A DNA stretch of 64,000 nt, from NCBI GenBank assembly GCA_964459385.1, contig CAYWLG010000008.1:62001-126000 (forward strand), read 5' to 3'. Shown here one piece after another: positions 1 through 7,949 of this stretch. The notes under the pieces were generated by a model. That model saw only the letters and a program-made list of their open reading frames with translations, ran no database searches and was not told the origin of the DNA. The translations under genes and the position numbers were made by a program. This DNA comes from UBA6107 sp964459385 (GTDB lineage: Bacteria > Chloroflexota > Anaerolineae > Anaerolineales > Anaerolineaceae). Position 1 is the first letter of the stretch. Each line of letters opens with the position of its first letter.

Positions 1-1647
1 TTTGGCAGACGGGTTGACCTTGCCCAGCAAGACATCGCAAAACCCCTGGGCTGAGCGGGTGCCGCCGTGCCAGGCCATCAAAACGGAAGGGACGCGTTCC
101 ACAATTGAGGTAATCGTCAAAGGCCTGCCGGCAAAGAGGACCGCAATGGCCGGTTTGCCGGTGGCCAGCACGGCGTCAACCAGGGCTTGCTGGCTGCCTG
201 GCAGGCCCAGATGGGCGCGCGAGTGGGCTTCTCCGCTCATGGTTTTTTCTTCCCCGAGCGCGAAAAGGACGACATCTGATTTTTGGGCAGCGGCAACCGC
301 GGCGCTGAAATCACTTTTGCTGCCGTTGATGGCACAGCCGGGCTCAACGATCAATTTGCTGCTGGCAGGCAGGCTGTGGGCGAGTGCTTCGTGAAGGGTC
401 TCGTTGTCTTCTGCGCGGCCGGCAAAGCTCCAACAGCCCAGCAGGCTGTCACGCTCCTCTGCAAACGGACCGATCAGGGCAAGGGTCTTTCCTTCCGGGC
501 GCAGGGGCAGCAGGGCCGGTTCGTTCTTCAAGAGCACAATGCTTTCGGCAACACAGCGCTGGGCCAGCTCCAGCGTTTTGGGCTGCATCAGGGCTGCTTC
601 TATCTTGTTTTCATCAATATAGGGGGCAATGAACAAGCCCAGATCAAATTTCATCTTCAGCACCCGCAGCACGGCCTCATCGATCAAAACCAGAGGCACT
701 TTCCCTTCTTCCACCAGCTCTGCCAGGTGAAAATGGTAGGCGTTGCCCATCATATCGATATCGACGCCGGCCAAAATGCTGCGCAGGGCGGCTTCTTTGT
801 GGTCGCGCGCAAAGCCGTGCTGGATGAGCTCGCCGATGGCATCGAAATCGCTGACGACCACACCCTCGAAGCCCCATTCGTTGCGCAGAATCTGGCGCAA
901 GAGCAGCGGGTTCGCGGTGGCGGGCAGGCCGTTCAGATCGTTGAAGGAAGTCATGACCGATTTCACCCCGGCATCCACGGCGGCTTTGTAAGGCGGCAGA
1001 TACTCTTCACGCAGGCGGCGCTCAGACATATCGGTGCTGTTGTAATCTTTGCCGGCCTCGGCAGCGCCATAAGCGGCGTAATGCTTCACGCAGGAAGCAA
1101 CGGAGCGACCCTGTTCATCTTTGCATTCTTGAATGCCACGTACCCAGGCTTTGGCGAAACAGGAGTTCAAGACAGGGTCTTCACCACCACTTTCGGCAAT
1201 GCGCCCCCAGCGCGGATCGCGGCTGATATCGACCATAGGGGTGTAATTCCAGGTGGTGCCGGTGGTGAGCGCTTCGGCAATGGTCACACGGGCGACCTCT
1301 TCGACCAGTTTTGGGTTCCAGGTGCTGGCCAGTGCCAGTGGGATGGGAAAGATGCTGCGGTAGCCGTGGATGATGTCGTTGCCCACCAGAACTGGGATAT
1401 GCAGGCGGCTTTCTTCAACGGCAATATGCTGGTACTCATTTACACGCAGAGGGTCGCGCACGCTTAATAATGAACCGAGCCTACCCTCGCGCAGAAGCTG
1501 TTGGATATCCTCTTTCCAGGTAAGGTCTGCCTGCACCATTTGGCCGATCTTCTCGCTGAGCGTCATTTGCTTGAGCAGCGCATGACAGAACTCGTCACGC
1601 GGCAGAGGATTTGGATGAAGAAGAGTGTCAGCGTTATTGTTCGACAT
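1..1647 (-). CDS. GH3 beta-glucosidase (BglX-like), 3' end outside window
   Basis: Family 3 glycoside hydrolase that releases terminal beta-linked sugars from oligosaccharides. The visible 549 codons begin with an ATG at 1647 preceded by AAAGG and stay open to the window edge, so the C-terminal part is missing. Family landmarks seen: the N-terminal QMTLSEKIGQM segment (about residues 27-37), NYTPMVDISRDPRWGR (about 134-149), the KHYAAYG motif (188-194) and the VVVSDFDA nucleophile region, with Asp267 the expected catalytic nucleophile. The second alpha/beta domain is under way at the edge. No signal peptide is seen, so it probably acts on imported oligosaccharides in the cytoplasm. It has no close co-directional neighbour inside the window. 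Long plus-strand reading frames over it are antisense shadows. Confidence 0.93.
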   Translation of the reverse strand, partial: MSNNNADTLLHPNPLPRDEFCHALLKQMTLSEKIGQMVQADLTWKEDIQQLLREGRLGSLLSVRDPLRVNEYQHIAVEESRLHIPVLVGNDIIHGYRSIFPIPLALASTWNPKLVEEVARVTIAEALTTGTTWNYTPMVDISRDPRWGRIAESGGEDPVLNSCFAKAWVRGIQECKDEQGRSVASCVKHYAAYGAAEAGKDYNSTDMSERRLREEYLPPYKAAVDAGVKSVMTSFNDLNGLPATANPLLLRQILRNEWGFEGVVVSDFDAIGELIQHGFARDHKEAALRSILAGVDIDMMGNAYHFHLAELVEEGKVPLVLIDEAVLRVLKMKFDLGLFIAPYIDENKIEAALMQPKTLELAQRCVAESIVLLKNEPALLPLRPEGKTLALIGPFAEERDSLLGCWSFAGRAEDNETLHEALAHSLPASSKLIVEPGCAINGSKSDFSAAVAAAQKSDVVLFALGEEKTMSGEAHSRAHLGLPGSQQALVDAVLATGKPAIAVLFAGRPLTITSIVERVPSVLMAWHGGTRSAQGFCDVLLGKVNPSAK

Positions 1648-1850
1648 AGGGATCAGCCTTTCTTGAAAAATATCCGACGTGCTTCATTATATAATTAACT
1701 ATATAAAATAAGGGGTGAAATAAAAGAAAAAAGCTGATATTGCTCTTGGCGTTTGGAAGTCAATAAAGAGGAATGTTTTTGCTCTCATTCCAGATGCTGC
1801 AAGGGCACAAAGGGAGTTAAAATAATGCAACAAATCCAAGAGGTGAAACC

Positions 1851-2576
1851 ATGTCGAGCAAACCAACCTTTGATATTCTTTTGCTGATCGCCAGACCCGC
1901 AGCCGGAAAAAGCGAAATCATCCACTATCTCAAGAACACCTCCCTTGAAGAGCGCATTGATCGTTTTCACATTGGCAAACTTGAAGAGATCGACGATTTT
2001 CCCATGCTTTGGACCTGGTTCGAAGAAGATGCCCTGCTGGAACGCATGGGGCAGGCACGCTTGCACACCGATGGGGACGGGTATTTCTTGGGGAATCATT
2101 TATGGGATCTGCTGATCGAACGCATCGGCCTGGAATACCAGAAGAAACTGCGCGATGTGCCGGCATTTTTACAAGACTATACCACGCTGGTGGAATTCTC
2201 GCGCGGCAAAGAACACGGCGGTTATGCCAGTGCCTTCAAACATCTTTCGCCTCAAATGCTTGAAAAAATGGCAGTGCTCTACCTCGATGTGAGTTGGGAA
2301 GAATCGCTGCGCAAAAATCGCAAACGTTTTAACCCCGACAAACCGGACAGTATTTTGGAGCATGGCTTGCCGGATGCCAAACTGGAAAAATTATACAGAG
2401 AAGTGGATTGGGCCGATGTCAGTGCAGGAGACCCGCATTCTCTGGCCATTCAGGGTTACAAAGTGCCCTATGTGGTTTTCAATAACTCAGACGATGTGAC
2501 CACACGCGGTGGTGATGCTTTAGGCAGCCGCCTGGAAGAGACGCTCACGCAGCTCTGGCATCTTTACCGGCAGTGA
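1851..2576 (+). CDS. P-loop-like protein of unknown function
   Basis: A 241-residue soluble protein that I do not recognise as a named family. Near the N terminus it has a Walker-A-like segment, IARPAAGKSEI (about residues 13-23), which suggests a nucleotide-binding or kinase-like fold. The LYLDVSWEESLRKN stretch around residue 145 resembles the core strand and lid region of small P-loop kinases. The start is supported by AGAGGTG just upstream of the ATG. It is divergent from the GH3 gene and its stop codon abuts the convergent lipid kinase gene. The phosphate acceptor, if any, cannot be read from the sequence. Confidence 0.75.
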   Translation: MSSKPTFDILLLIARPAAGKSEIIHYLKNTSLEERIDRFHIGKLEEIDDFPMLWTWFEEDALLERMGQARLHTDGDGYFLGNHLWDLLIERIGLEYQKKLRDVPAFLQDYTTLVEFSRGKEHGGYASAFKHLSPQMLEKMAVLYLDVSWEESLRKNRKRFNPDKPDSILEHGLPDAKLEKLYREVDWADVSAGDPHSLAIQGYKVPYVVFNNSDDVTTRGGDALGSRLEETLTQLWHLYRQ

Positions 2577-3479
2577 TCAGGGCGCGATCACCTGAATGGA
2601 GCGCGGCAATACTTTTACCTTGACCGGGGTATTGCCCATCAACTCGCCATCGGCCTGCACGGGGGAAACAGGTTTGGTGGAGATAGTCACTGATTTTTTG
2701 GCCGAAAGCTGGCGGTATTTGGGGGTTCGTTTCTCTTTGCGCACGAACATGTGCCAGATCAAAACCGGCAGGTCCAGAACTGTGCGTGCCTGCATGATGA
2801 GCACATCCACTTTGCCATCATCGGGGTGAATATCCAGGCTGTTGTCGAGGATGTGTACGCCTACAATCCCATAATTGGCAATGAAGATCTCGGTGGCGCG
2901 GCCGCGATAGGTCTTTCCATCCACGTCCAGCACATATTTTGAAGTTTCGAGGCCAAACAACAATTTAAGCAGGTGATGGAAATAAGAGAAAATGCCATAC
3001 TTGCGTTTTTCAGCGCGGCTGGCATCACTGTTCATTTTGGCGCTGATGCCCACCCCCATGTTCATGGCGTGAATTTTGTTCCCGACCGACATCATATCCA
3101 GTTTGCGCACCGAGTGCTTGCCGACGATCAGATCAATCGCCCGGCTGGGAGTGGCGGGCAGAGAAAGGTGACGGGCGATGGCGTTCCACGTGCCCGAAGG
3201 AATGATCCCCAGCGGCACGGAGGTGTTGACCAGACCGGCAGCCACCATGGCAATGGTGCCATCGCCGCCGGCAGCCACCACCAGATTGACCCCCTTGTCA
3301 ATCGCTTTGTGGATGCGCTCTACCAACGATTCGTCTTTTTGTGTGAAGTAAAAGGAAGTTTGCCAACCTGCGGCATGAAACTGCTGCTCACAGGTACGTT
3401 GAAGCTGTTCGGCGTTTGTAAACCCGGCAATCGGGTTAATAATGATCAAAACCTTGCACCCCGCTTTAAAAGACGCCAC
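2577..3479 (-). CDS. Diacylglycerol kinase family lipid kinase (DagK/YegS type)
   Basis: Soluble lipid kinase of the DAGK catalytic family, which phosphorylates diacylglycerol or a related membrane lipid from the cytosolic face. The 300 residues fit the family. Visible motifs are the N-terminal NPIAG strand-loop (14-18), the nucleotide-binding GGDGT (71-75) and PSGTWNAIAR (about 95-104), which corresponds to the usual GTxNDFAR. The C-terminal beta-sandwich domain includes DGKVDVLIM and a final QADGE. Translation starts at a GTG (3477-3479) behind AGAGGTG. It is convergent with the P-loop gene with no gap. The true lipid substrate is not determinable; YegS-like enzymes may use phosphatidylglycerol. 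Confidence 0.9.
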   Translation of the reverse strand: MASFKAGCKVLIIINPIAGFTNAEQLQRTCEQQFHAAGWQTSFYFTQKDESLVERIHKAIDKGVNLVVAAGGDGTIAMVAAGLVNTSVPLGIIPSGTWNAIARHLSLPATPSRAIDLIVGKHSVRKLDMMSVGNKIHAMNMGVGISAKMNSDASRAEKRKYGIFSYFHHLLKLLFGLETSKYVLDVDGKTYRGRATEIFIANYGIVGVHILDNSLDIHPDDGKVDVLIMQARTVLDLPVLIWHMFVRKEKRTPKYRQLSAKKSVTISTKPVSPVQADGELMGNTPVKVKVLPRSIQVIAP

Positions 3480-3525
3480 TCTTCACCTCTTCTATTGCGA
3501 CTGCAGTAATTATATCGGAATTCGC

Positions 3526-4725
3526 TCACCTGGAAAAAGACAAAGGGTAAGCCGGTTCACTTTTGTGAACGACTACCTGTGGCGTTTGATGCCAATCGGC
3601 GCAGCGTTGAATGGCGGCAGAGATCTCAGCCAGGTCTTGTTCGTCAGGGCTGAACCCTTCTTCCCAAAAAATGCCTTTGACTTCAAAATTGCCTGCCTGG
3701 CGGTTGGCTTTTACATCCATGCGGGCTACGATCTGGCCGCGATGCAGCAGGGGCACCAGAAAATAGCCATATTTGCGTTTCGCGGCCGGCAGGTAACATT
3801 CGATGGTGAAATCGAAGGCAAACATCTCTTTGGCTCTGGCCCGGTTGCACACCAGCGGGTCAAATGGGGTGAGAATCGTGGTCAGGCTGGGGTCGGGCAG
3901 GGCGTGGCCTTGCTCGATCTTTTGGCGGGTCTCTGCCGTGACCAGCACCGGCAGCTTCCAACCTTCGACGCTGGCTTCGCAAATCTTGCCGGTTTCAAGC
4001 AGTTCTTTGATCGCCTGGTTGGCGGCAGCCTTGGAGAGGCGATAATGATCCGCCACCCAATCGCTGCGAATCGCACCAAGTGCACGCACGGTTTCATAGA
4101 CAAAGAAGCGGTATGCCTCTTCCAGTGAGGGGAGAGCTTCGTCTTGCCAGCCCGGGTTCACGCGCTCGCGCAGATCGTAAACCCGCTGAAAACGTTCGCG
4201 GCGGGCGATCATCAATTCGCCGGCGGCAAACCAGAACTCCAGCGCGTCTTTCTCGATCTTCCAGTCCCACCAGGTGCCTTTCTTGCCGTCTTTGCGCTCA
4301 AAATCGGCCGATTTGACCGCGCCGTTGCTGCGCACGTGCTCCAAAATGGCGTCGGTGGCCTCTTTGTTGCGGTCGTACCAGTTGTAGTAATTGGGGTGCC
4401 GGAGGTGATCGACCATCAAACGGCGATGGTAAGGGTAATCTTCTTTAGGCAAAAAACAGGCTGCGTGCGCCCAATATTCAAAGATCTGCTTTTCTGCCAG
4501 CAGTTCATCCAGCCAGACCGGGTCATAAGCCCCCAGGCGGCTGAAAAGCTGCAAATAGGGACTGCGGGCAACAATGTGGATGGTATCGATCTGCAAAAAA
4601 CTCAACTGGCGGATGCAAGCCAGCACGTCCGCTTTGGCAGTTTCCTGCTGCGGAGGGGCAAGCAGACCCTGAGCTTGGAGCATCCATTTTTTGCAGTCTT
4701 TTGGCGAAATTTCGAGTGTGGGCAT
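3526..4725 (-). CDS. YcaQ/AlkX-type winged-helix DNA glycosylase (HTH_42 family)
   Basis: Member of the AlkZ/YcaQ superfamily of tandem winged-helix DNA glycosylases, which excise bulky or crosslinked alkylated bases. The protein is 399 residues from the ATG at 4725. The family's catalytic loop is visible as SFLQIDTIHIVAR, with Gln45 and Asp47 forming the Q-x-D motif of the AlkX (YcaQ) branch, not the Q-x-Q of AlkZ. Further landmarks are FEYWAHAACFLP and, near the C terminus, the LLHRGQIVARMDVKANR region. An upstream in-frame ATG (4773) is less likely because an extended -10 box sits between the two. See the promoter entry for possible leaderless initiation. Assignment to the family is strong; the precise lesion is inferred. 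Confidence 0.87.
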   Translation of the reverse strand: MPTLEISPKDCKKWMLQAQGLLAPPQQETAKADVLACIRQLSFLQIDTIHIVARSPYLQLFSRLGAYDPVWLDELLAEKQIFEYWAHAACFLPKEDYPYHRRLMVDHLRHPNYYNWYDRNKEATDAILEHVRSNGAVKSADFERKDGKKGTWWDWKIEKDALEFWFAAGELMIARRERFQRVYDLRERVNPGWQDEALPSLEEAYRFFVYETVRALGAIRSDWVADHYRLSKAAANQAIKELLETGKICEASVEGWKLPVLVTAETRQKIEQGHALPDPSLTTILTPFDPLVCNRARAKEMFAFDFTIECYLPAAKRKYGYFLVPLLHRGQIVARMDVKANRQAGNFEVKGIFWEEGFSPDEQDLAEISAAIQRCADWHQTPQVVVHKSEPAYPLSFSR

Positions 4726-4731
4726 GCGGTA

Positions 4732-4740
4732 ATTATAACA
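4732..4740 (-). promoter_or_regulatory. Extended -10 promoter element directly upstream of the YcaQ-like gene
   Basis: On the minus strand TGTTATAAT reads as TG-n-TATAAT, a perfect extended -10. Its end lies seven bases before the ATG at 4725, so the expected transcription start coincides with the A of the start codon. No Shine-Dalgarno sequence is present. The surrounding 4731-4763 is an imperfect inverted repeat (ATAATTACAGAA / TTCTGTTATAATT) that could bind a regulator. Confidence 0.55.
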
Positions 4741-4775
4741 GAAATTATGTTCTGTAATTATACATTCAAACAAGA

Positions 4776-4806
4776 TGACGGCGCTGGTAAATCACCAGCG
4801 CCGTCA
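4776..4806 (-). terminator. Hairpin downstream of the ABC-sugar operon
   Basis: A 13-bp perfect stem with a 5-nt loop (TGACGGCGCTGGT / ACCAGCGCCGTCA). It lies 82 bases past the stop codon of the last gene of the minus-strand sugar operon. On the minus strand it is followed by a moderately T-rich stretch (CTTGTTTGAAT), so it is a plausible though not ideal rho-independent terminator. Confidence 0.6.
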
Positions 4807-4887
4807 GGAAGATCTCGTAAATCAGCTTTTCGTCAGGAAACTGAAAACACCTACAGAATTACGAAAAAGAAGACCGATCTACGAGTT

Positions 4888-5802
4888 TCAGATGACAAAC
4901 TGATCCATGTATTTCTTTGAGATGCGCAAGCTGTCGAGAATCTTCTCGCGGCTGCCTTCAAACGCACGATCTTCCACTTCAATGCAGGTGAAACCGTCAT
5001 AGCCAATGTCGGTGAGGGCCGAGACAAACTGGCTCCAGTTCACGTCGCCGAGGCCGGGCAGCTTGGGGCTCATATATTCAAGCGGGTAGGCCATGATGCC
5101 CACCTGATTGAGTTTATCGGCATAAAGCTTGATGTCTTTGAAGTGAACATGAAAAATGCGCTCTTTGAACTCGTACAGCGGTTTGATGTAATCCATCTGC
5201 TGCCAGACAAAGTGGCTGGGGTCGTAATTGAGGCCAAAGTTCTTGCTGGGGATGAGGCGGAACATTTCGCGCCAGATCTTGGGGGTGGTGGCCAGGTTTT
5301 GTCCGCCCGGCCACTGGTTGTGATCAAAGAGCATGGGGCAATTCTCGATGCCGATCTTGACGCCTTTTTCTTCGGCAAATTGAATGATGGGCGGCCAAAT
5401 GATTTTGAACAGCTCGAGGTTCTCCTCGACCGATTTGGTCTGGTCGCGGCCGATGAAGGTAGTGACCAGATGGATGCCCAGTTTGGCACTGGCACTGATG
5501 ACCTTTTTGAGGTGTTCAATGGCTGCGCTGCGTCTTTCAAGGTCGCCATCCATCGTGTTGGGATAGAAGGCCAAGGAAGTGATCTCAACGCCTTTATCGG
5601 CGCAGTACTTTAAAATAGAAGCTGCTTTGGCGTCGCTGAGATCGTCCACATCAATGTGACTGACGCCTGCGTAGCGGCGCTCAGCTTTGCCGTGCGGCCA
5701 GCAGGCCACTTCAACGCACTGAAAGCCCAGTTCAGCCGCGGTGTCAATCATTTCTTCAAAATTCCAACCGTCCAGAATAGCACTTACGAAACCAATTTTC
5801 AT
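4888..5802 (-). CDS. Sugar phosphate isomerase/epimerase-like TIM barrel
   Basis: A 304-residue protein of the xylose-isomerase-like/AP-endonuclease-2 superfamily (IolE, IolI and 3-ketosugar enzymes), which isomerises, epimerises or dehydrates sugars and keto-sugars using a divalent metal. The start MKIGFVSAILDGWNFEEMI follows GAGGAAAG at 5802; the in-frame ATG at 5871 lies inside the preceding gene and is not used. Metal-ligand candidates are Glu in KIGIENCP, Asp/His in NYDPSHFVWQQ, His in FHVHFKDIK and Glu in FTCIEVED. It is the last gene of the importer operon, 10 bases after the oxidoreductase, which fits consecutive oxidation and isomerisation of an imported sugar. The substrate is unknown. 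Confidence 0.88.
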   Translation of the reverse strand: MKIGFVSAILDGWNFEEMIDTAAELGFQCVEVACWPHGKAERRYAGVSHIDVDDLSDAKAASILKYCADKGVEITSLAFYPNTMDGDLERRSAAIEHLKKVISASAKLGIHLVTTFIGRDQTKSVEENLELFKIIWPPIIQFAEEKGVKIGIENCPMLFDHNQWPGGQNLATTPKIWREMFRLIPSKNFGLNYDPSHFVWQQMDYIKPLYEFKERIFHVHFKDIKLYADKLNQVGIMAYPLEYMSPKLPGLGDVNWSQFVSALTDIGYDGFTCIEVEDRAFEGSREKILDSLRISKKYMDQFVI

Positions 5803-5812
5803 ACTGCTTTCC

Positions 5813-6856
5813 TCACTTCGTTTGATTGACTGCGACCGCGTGGCCGGTTTGAGATGATTCGATGCTGGCAAAGACGACCCGCATGGATTTCAATACTTCA
5901 GCGGCTGAGATCTCGGGCTGCTTGTTCTTTACCAGGCTATCAACGAAAAGGTCAATTACGCCAGATTTGGTCTGTTTGTCGTTGGTCTGGATCTTGTCAA
6001 TATCATAGAGGATGGTATCGCCTTCGCGGGTGAACACCTTGATCGAATAGGTTGGATCGTCGTAAATGCGCATGACGCCTTTGCTGCCATAGATTACCGT
6101 GCTGTTGTCTTCAGCGCCATAATAGGTCCAGCTAACGGTCATGGTGCCCAGGGCGCCGCCATCGAGGCGGAAAATGCAGGTGGCGTTGTCATCCACGCCG
6201 ATCAATGCGCCGCCGGCATCACGCTTATCAATGGTGGTCAGGCGGGCTGTGGTTTCGATGATGGTTTGGCCGGTGAGAAAGTGGATGAGGTCTGTTTTGT
6301 GAATGCCGAGATCCGCCATGGCCCCCATAGCGGCGCGGTTCTTGTCGAAAAACCAGGTGTTTTTGCCCGGGTCAACGCTCCAGGTCTCTGGGCCGGGGTG
6401 CCCAAAAGTGGTGCGAAAAGTGATGATCTCACCGATGAGACCACTCGCAATCAGCTCTTTGGCTTTGACATGCGCTTTGGCCAGACGTTGATTGTGGCCG
6501 ATCATCAAGAATTTGCCGGTCTCCTGAGCTGTTTTGACCATGGCTTCAGATTCTGCCAGCGTGGTTGCCATGGGCTTTTCGCACAAAACATGTTTGCCCG
6601 CTTTCAAGGCGGCAATGGTGATCTCAGCATGTGAAGAGTTGGCCGTGCACACGCTGACGGCATCAATCTCTTTATCGGCGAGCAGATCCTGATATGAAGC
6701 ATAGGTCTTCCCACCGTACTGTTTGGCCAGTTCGGCGGCTCGCTCCTGGTTCAGGTCGTAATAACCGGCCAGCTTGACATTGGGGTTATCGGCATATTCT
6801 GGAATATGCCTGACCTGAGCGATTTTTCCGCATCCAATGATTCCTATTTTGAACAT
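5813..6856 (-). CDS. Gfo/Idh/MocA family NAD(P)-dependent oxidoreductase
   Basis: A 347-residue dehydrogenase that oxidises a hydroxyl of a sugar or cyclitol with NAD(P). The N-terminal Rossmann motif is GIIGCGKIAQVRHIPEY (residues 5-21). The family signature CEKPMA falls near residue 92, and the second-domain active-site region contains DLGIHKTDLIHFL, whose His is the usual catalytic residue. Spacing to the permease gene upstream (about 32 bases) and to the TIM-barrel gene downstream (10 bases) indicates one transcript with the importer. Related enzymes include inositol 2-dehydrogenase and glucose-fructose oxidoreductase; the exact substrate is not evident. Confidence 0.92.
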   Translation of the reverse strand: MFKIGIIGCGKIAQVRHIPEYADNPNVKLAGYYDLNQERAAELAKQYGGKTYASYQDLLADKEIDAVSVCTANSSHAEITIAALKAGKHVLCEKPMATTLAESEAMVKTAQETGKFLMIGHNQRLAKAHVKAKELIASGLIGEIITFRTTFGHPGPETWSVDPGKNTWFFDKNRAAMGAMADLGIHKTDLIHFLTGQTIIETTARLTTIDKRDAGGALIGVDDNATCIFRLDGGALGTMTVSWTYYGAEDNSTVIYGSKGVMRIYDDPTYSIKVFTREGDTILYDIDKIQTNDKQTKSGVIDLFVDSLVKNKQPEISAAEVLKSMRVVFASIESSQTGHAVAVNQTK

Positions 6857-6888
6857 AACGATAATGCCTTTCTACCCGGTGGGGTTGT

Positions 6889-7935
6889 TTAGGAATTTGA
6901 GTCTTTCTTTTGCAGCAAAACCGCGCCAATGACGATGACGCCCTTGAATGCTTCACGCAGGAAAGGTGGAACACCCAACAAATTGAGCAGGTTGTTCATC
7001 ACCGCAATGATGAGGGTACCAAAGAGAGTGCCGACGATGGTGCCCTTGCCACCCATCATGCTGGTGCCGCCAACAATGACCGCCGAGATGGCGTCCATTT
7101 CGTAGCCGCTGCCGGCGTTGGCATAATCCATTGAGCCAATGCGCGAAACCTGAATGACGGCTGCCACACTGACCAAAACACCCATCAGCACATAAACCCA
7201 GCGCTTAACTTTGTTGACATTTATACCAGATAGTTTGGTGGCGCGTTCATTTGACCCGACCGCAATTACCTGACGGCCGAAAGTGGTGCGGGTAAAGACA
7301 ATATGCAATACGATCGCCAGGGCCGCCCAGTAAAGAATTGGCATGAGCAACTGACCACCGATCTGAAAACTGGCGATGTTAAGGAAGGGCTTTGGTACGA
7401 CTGGGGTGTACCCCTGCATGAAATGCTGGGTGACACTGCGAAAGATCTTCATGGTGCCCAGGGTGGCAATAAAGGGGGGCAGTTTGCCGCGTGTGACCAG
7501 CAGGCCGGTGGCCTCGCCCAGCAAAAAGCCGAGGACAATGCCTAACAGGATGGCGACGATGTAGGCGGGAATTCCGGTGATGCCCAGACGCTGCAAAATA
7601 CCCAGTGGGCCGGTATCGATGAGCATCATCAGCACAGCACCGACGGCCACCAGGGTGGAGCCCACGGCCAGATCAATGCCACCTGAGATGATGACGAAGG
7701 TCATCCCCAGCGAGATGATGCCAATGCCGGCGTTGTTGCGCAGGATGTTGATCCAGTTTTGCGACCAGGTGCCGAACCACTCATTAAACGAGCCAAAGTT
7801 AAAGCCTAGCGCAATGGTCTGCAACACGATCATCACGACCAGGGCAAGGCCAGTGCTGAAGAGAGGTCGGGTGCTCCATAGATTGCGAAACGACGTAAAG
7901 AGATTTTGCTTCTGGGTCGATTCTGTTTTGTCCAT
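6889..7935 (-). CDS. Sugar ABC transporter permease (RbsC family)
   Basis: Integral-membrane permease of the CUT2 branch of sugar importers. The 348 residues carry a series of hydrophobic segments, and the conserved GGIDLAVGST and GGTSMMGGKGTIVGTLFGTLI motifs of RbsC-type permeases are visible (about residues 84-93 and 290-310). The start ATG is preceded by AAGGAAAAC. It follows the ATPase gene by 14 bases and precedes the oxidoreductase, placing it in the LacI-controlled operon. It would form a homodimer with the two-domain ATPase encoded upstream. Confidence 0.94.
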   Translation of the reverse strand: MDKTESTQKQNLFTSFRNLWSTRPLFSTGLALVVMIVLQTIALGFNFGSFNEWFGTWSQNWINILRNNAGIGIISLGMTFVIISGGIDLAVGSTLVAVGAVLMMLIDTGPLGILQRLGITGIPAYIVAILLGIVLGFLLGEATGLLVTRGKLPPFIATLGTMKIFRSVTQHFMQGYTPVVPKPFLNIASFQIGGQLLMPILYWAALAIVLHIVFTRTTFGRQVIAVGSNERATKLSGINVNKVKRWVYVLMGVLVSVAAVIQVSRIGSMDYANAGSGYEMDAISAVIVGGTSMMGGKGTIVGTLFGTLIIAVMNNLLNLLGVPPFLREAFKGVIVIGAVLLQKKDSNS

Positions 7936-7949
7936 TTTGTTTTCCTTGC

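Noticed and set aside
283..1467. 394-codon plus-strand reading frame
   Set aside because: Antisense to a clear GH3 beta-glucosidase; its product has no recognisable motifs and it has no RBS.
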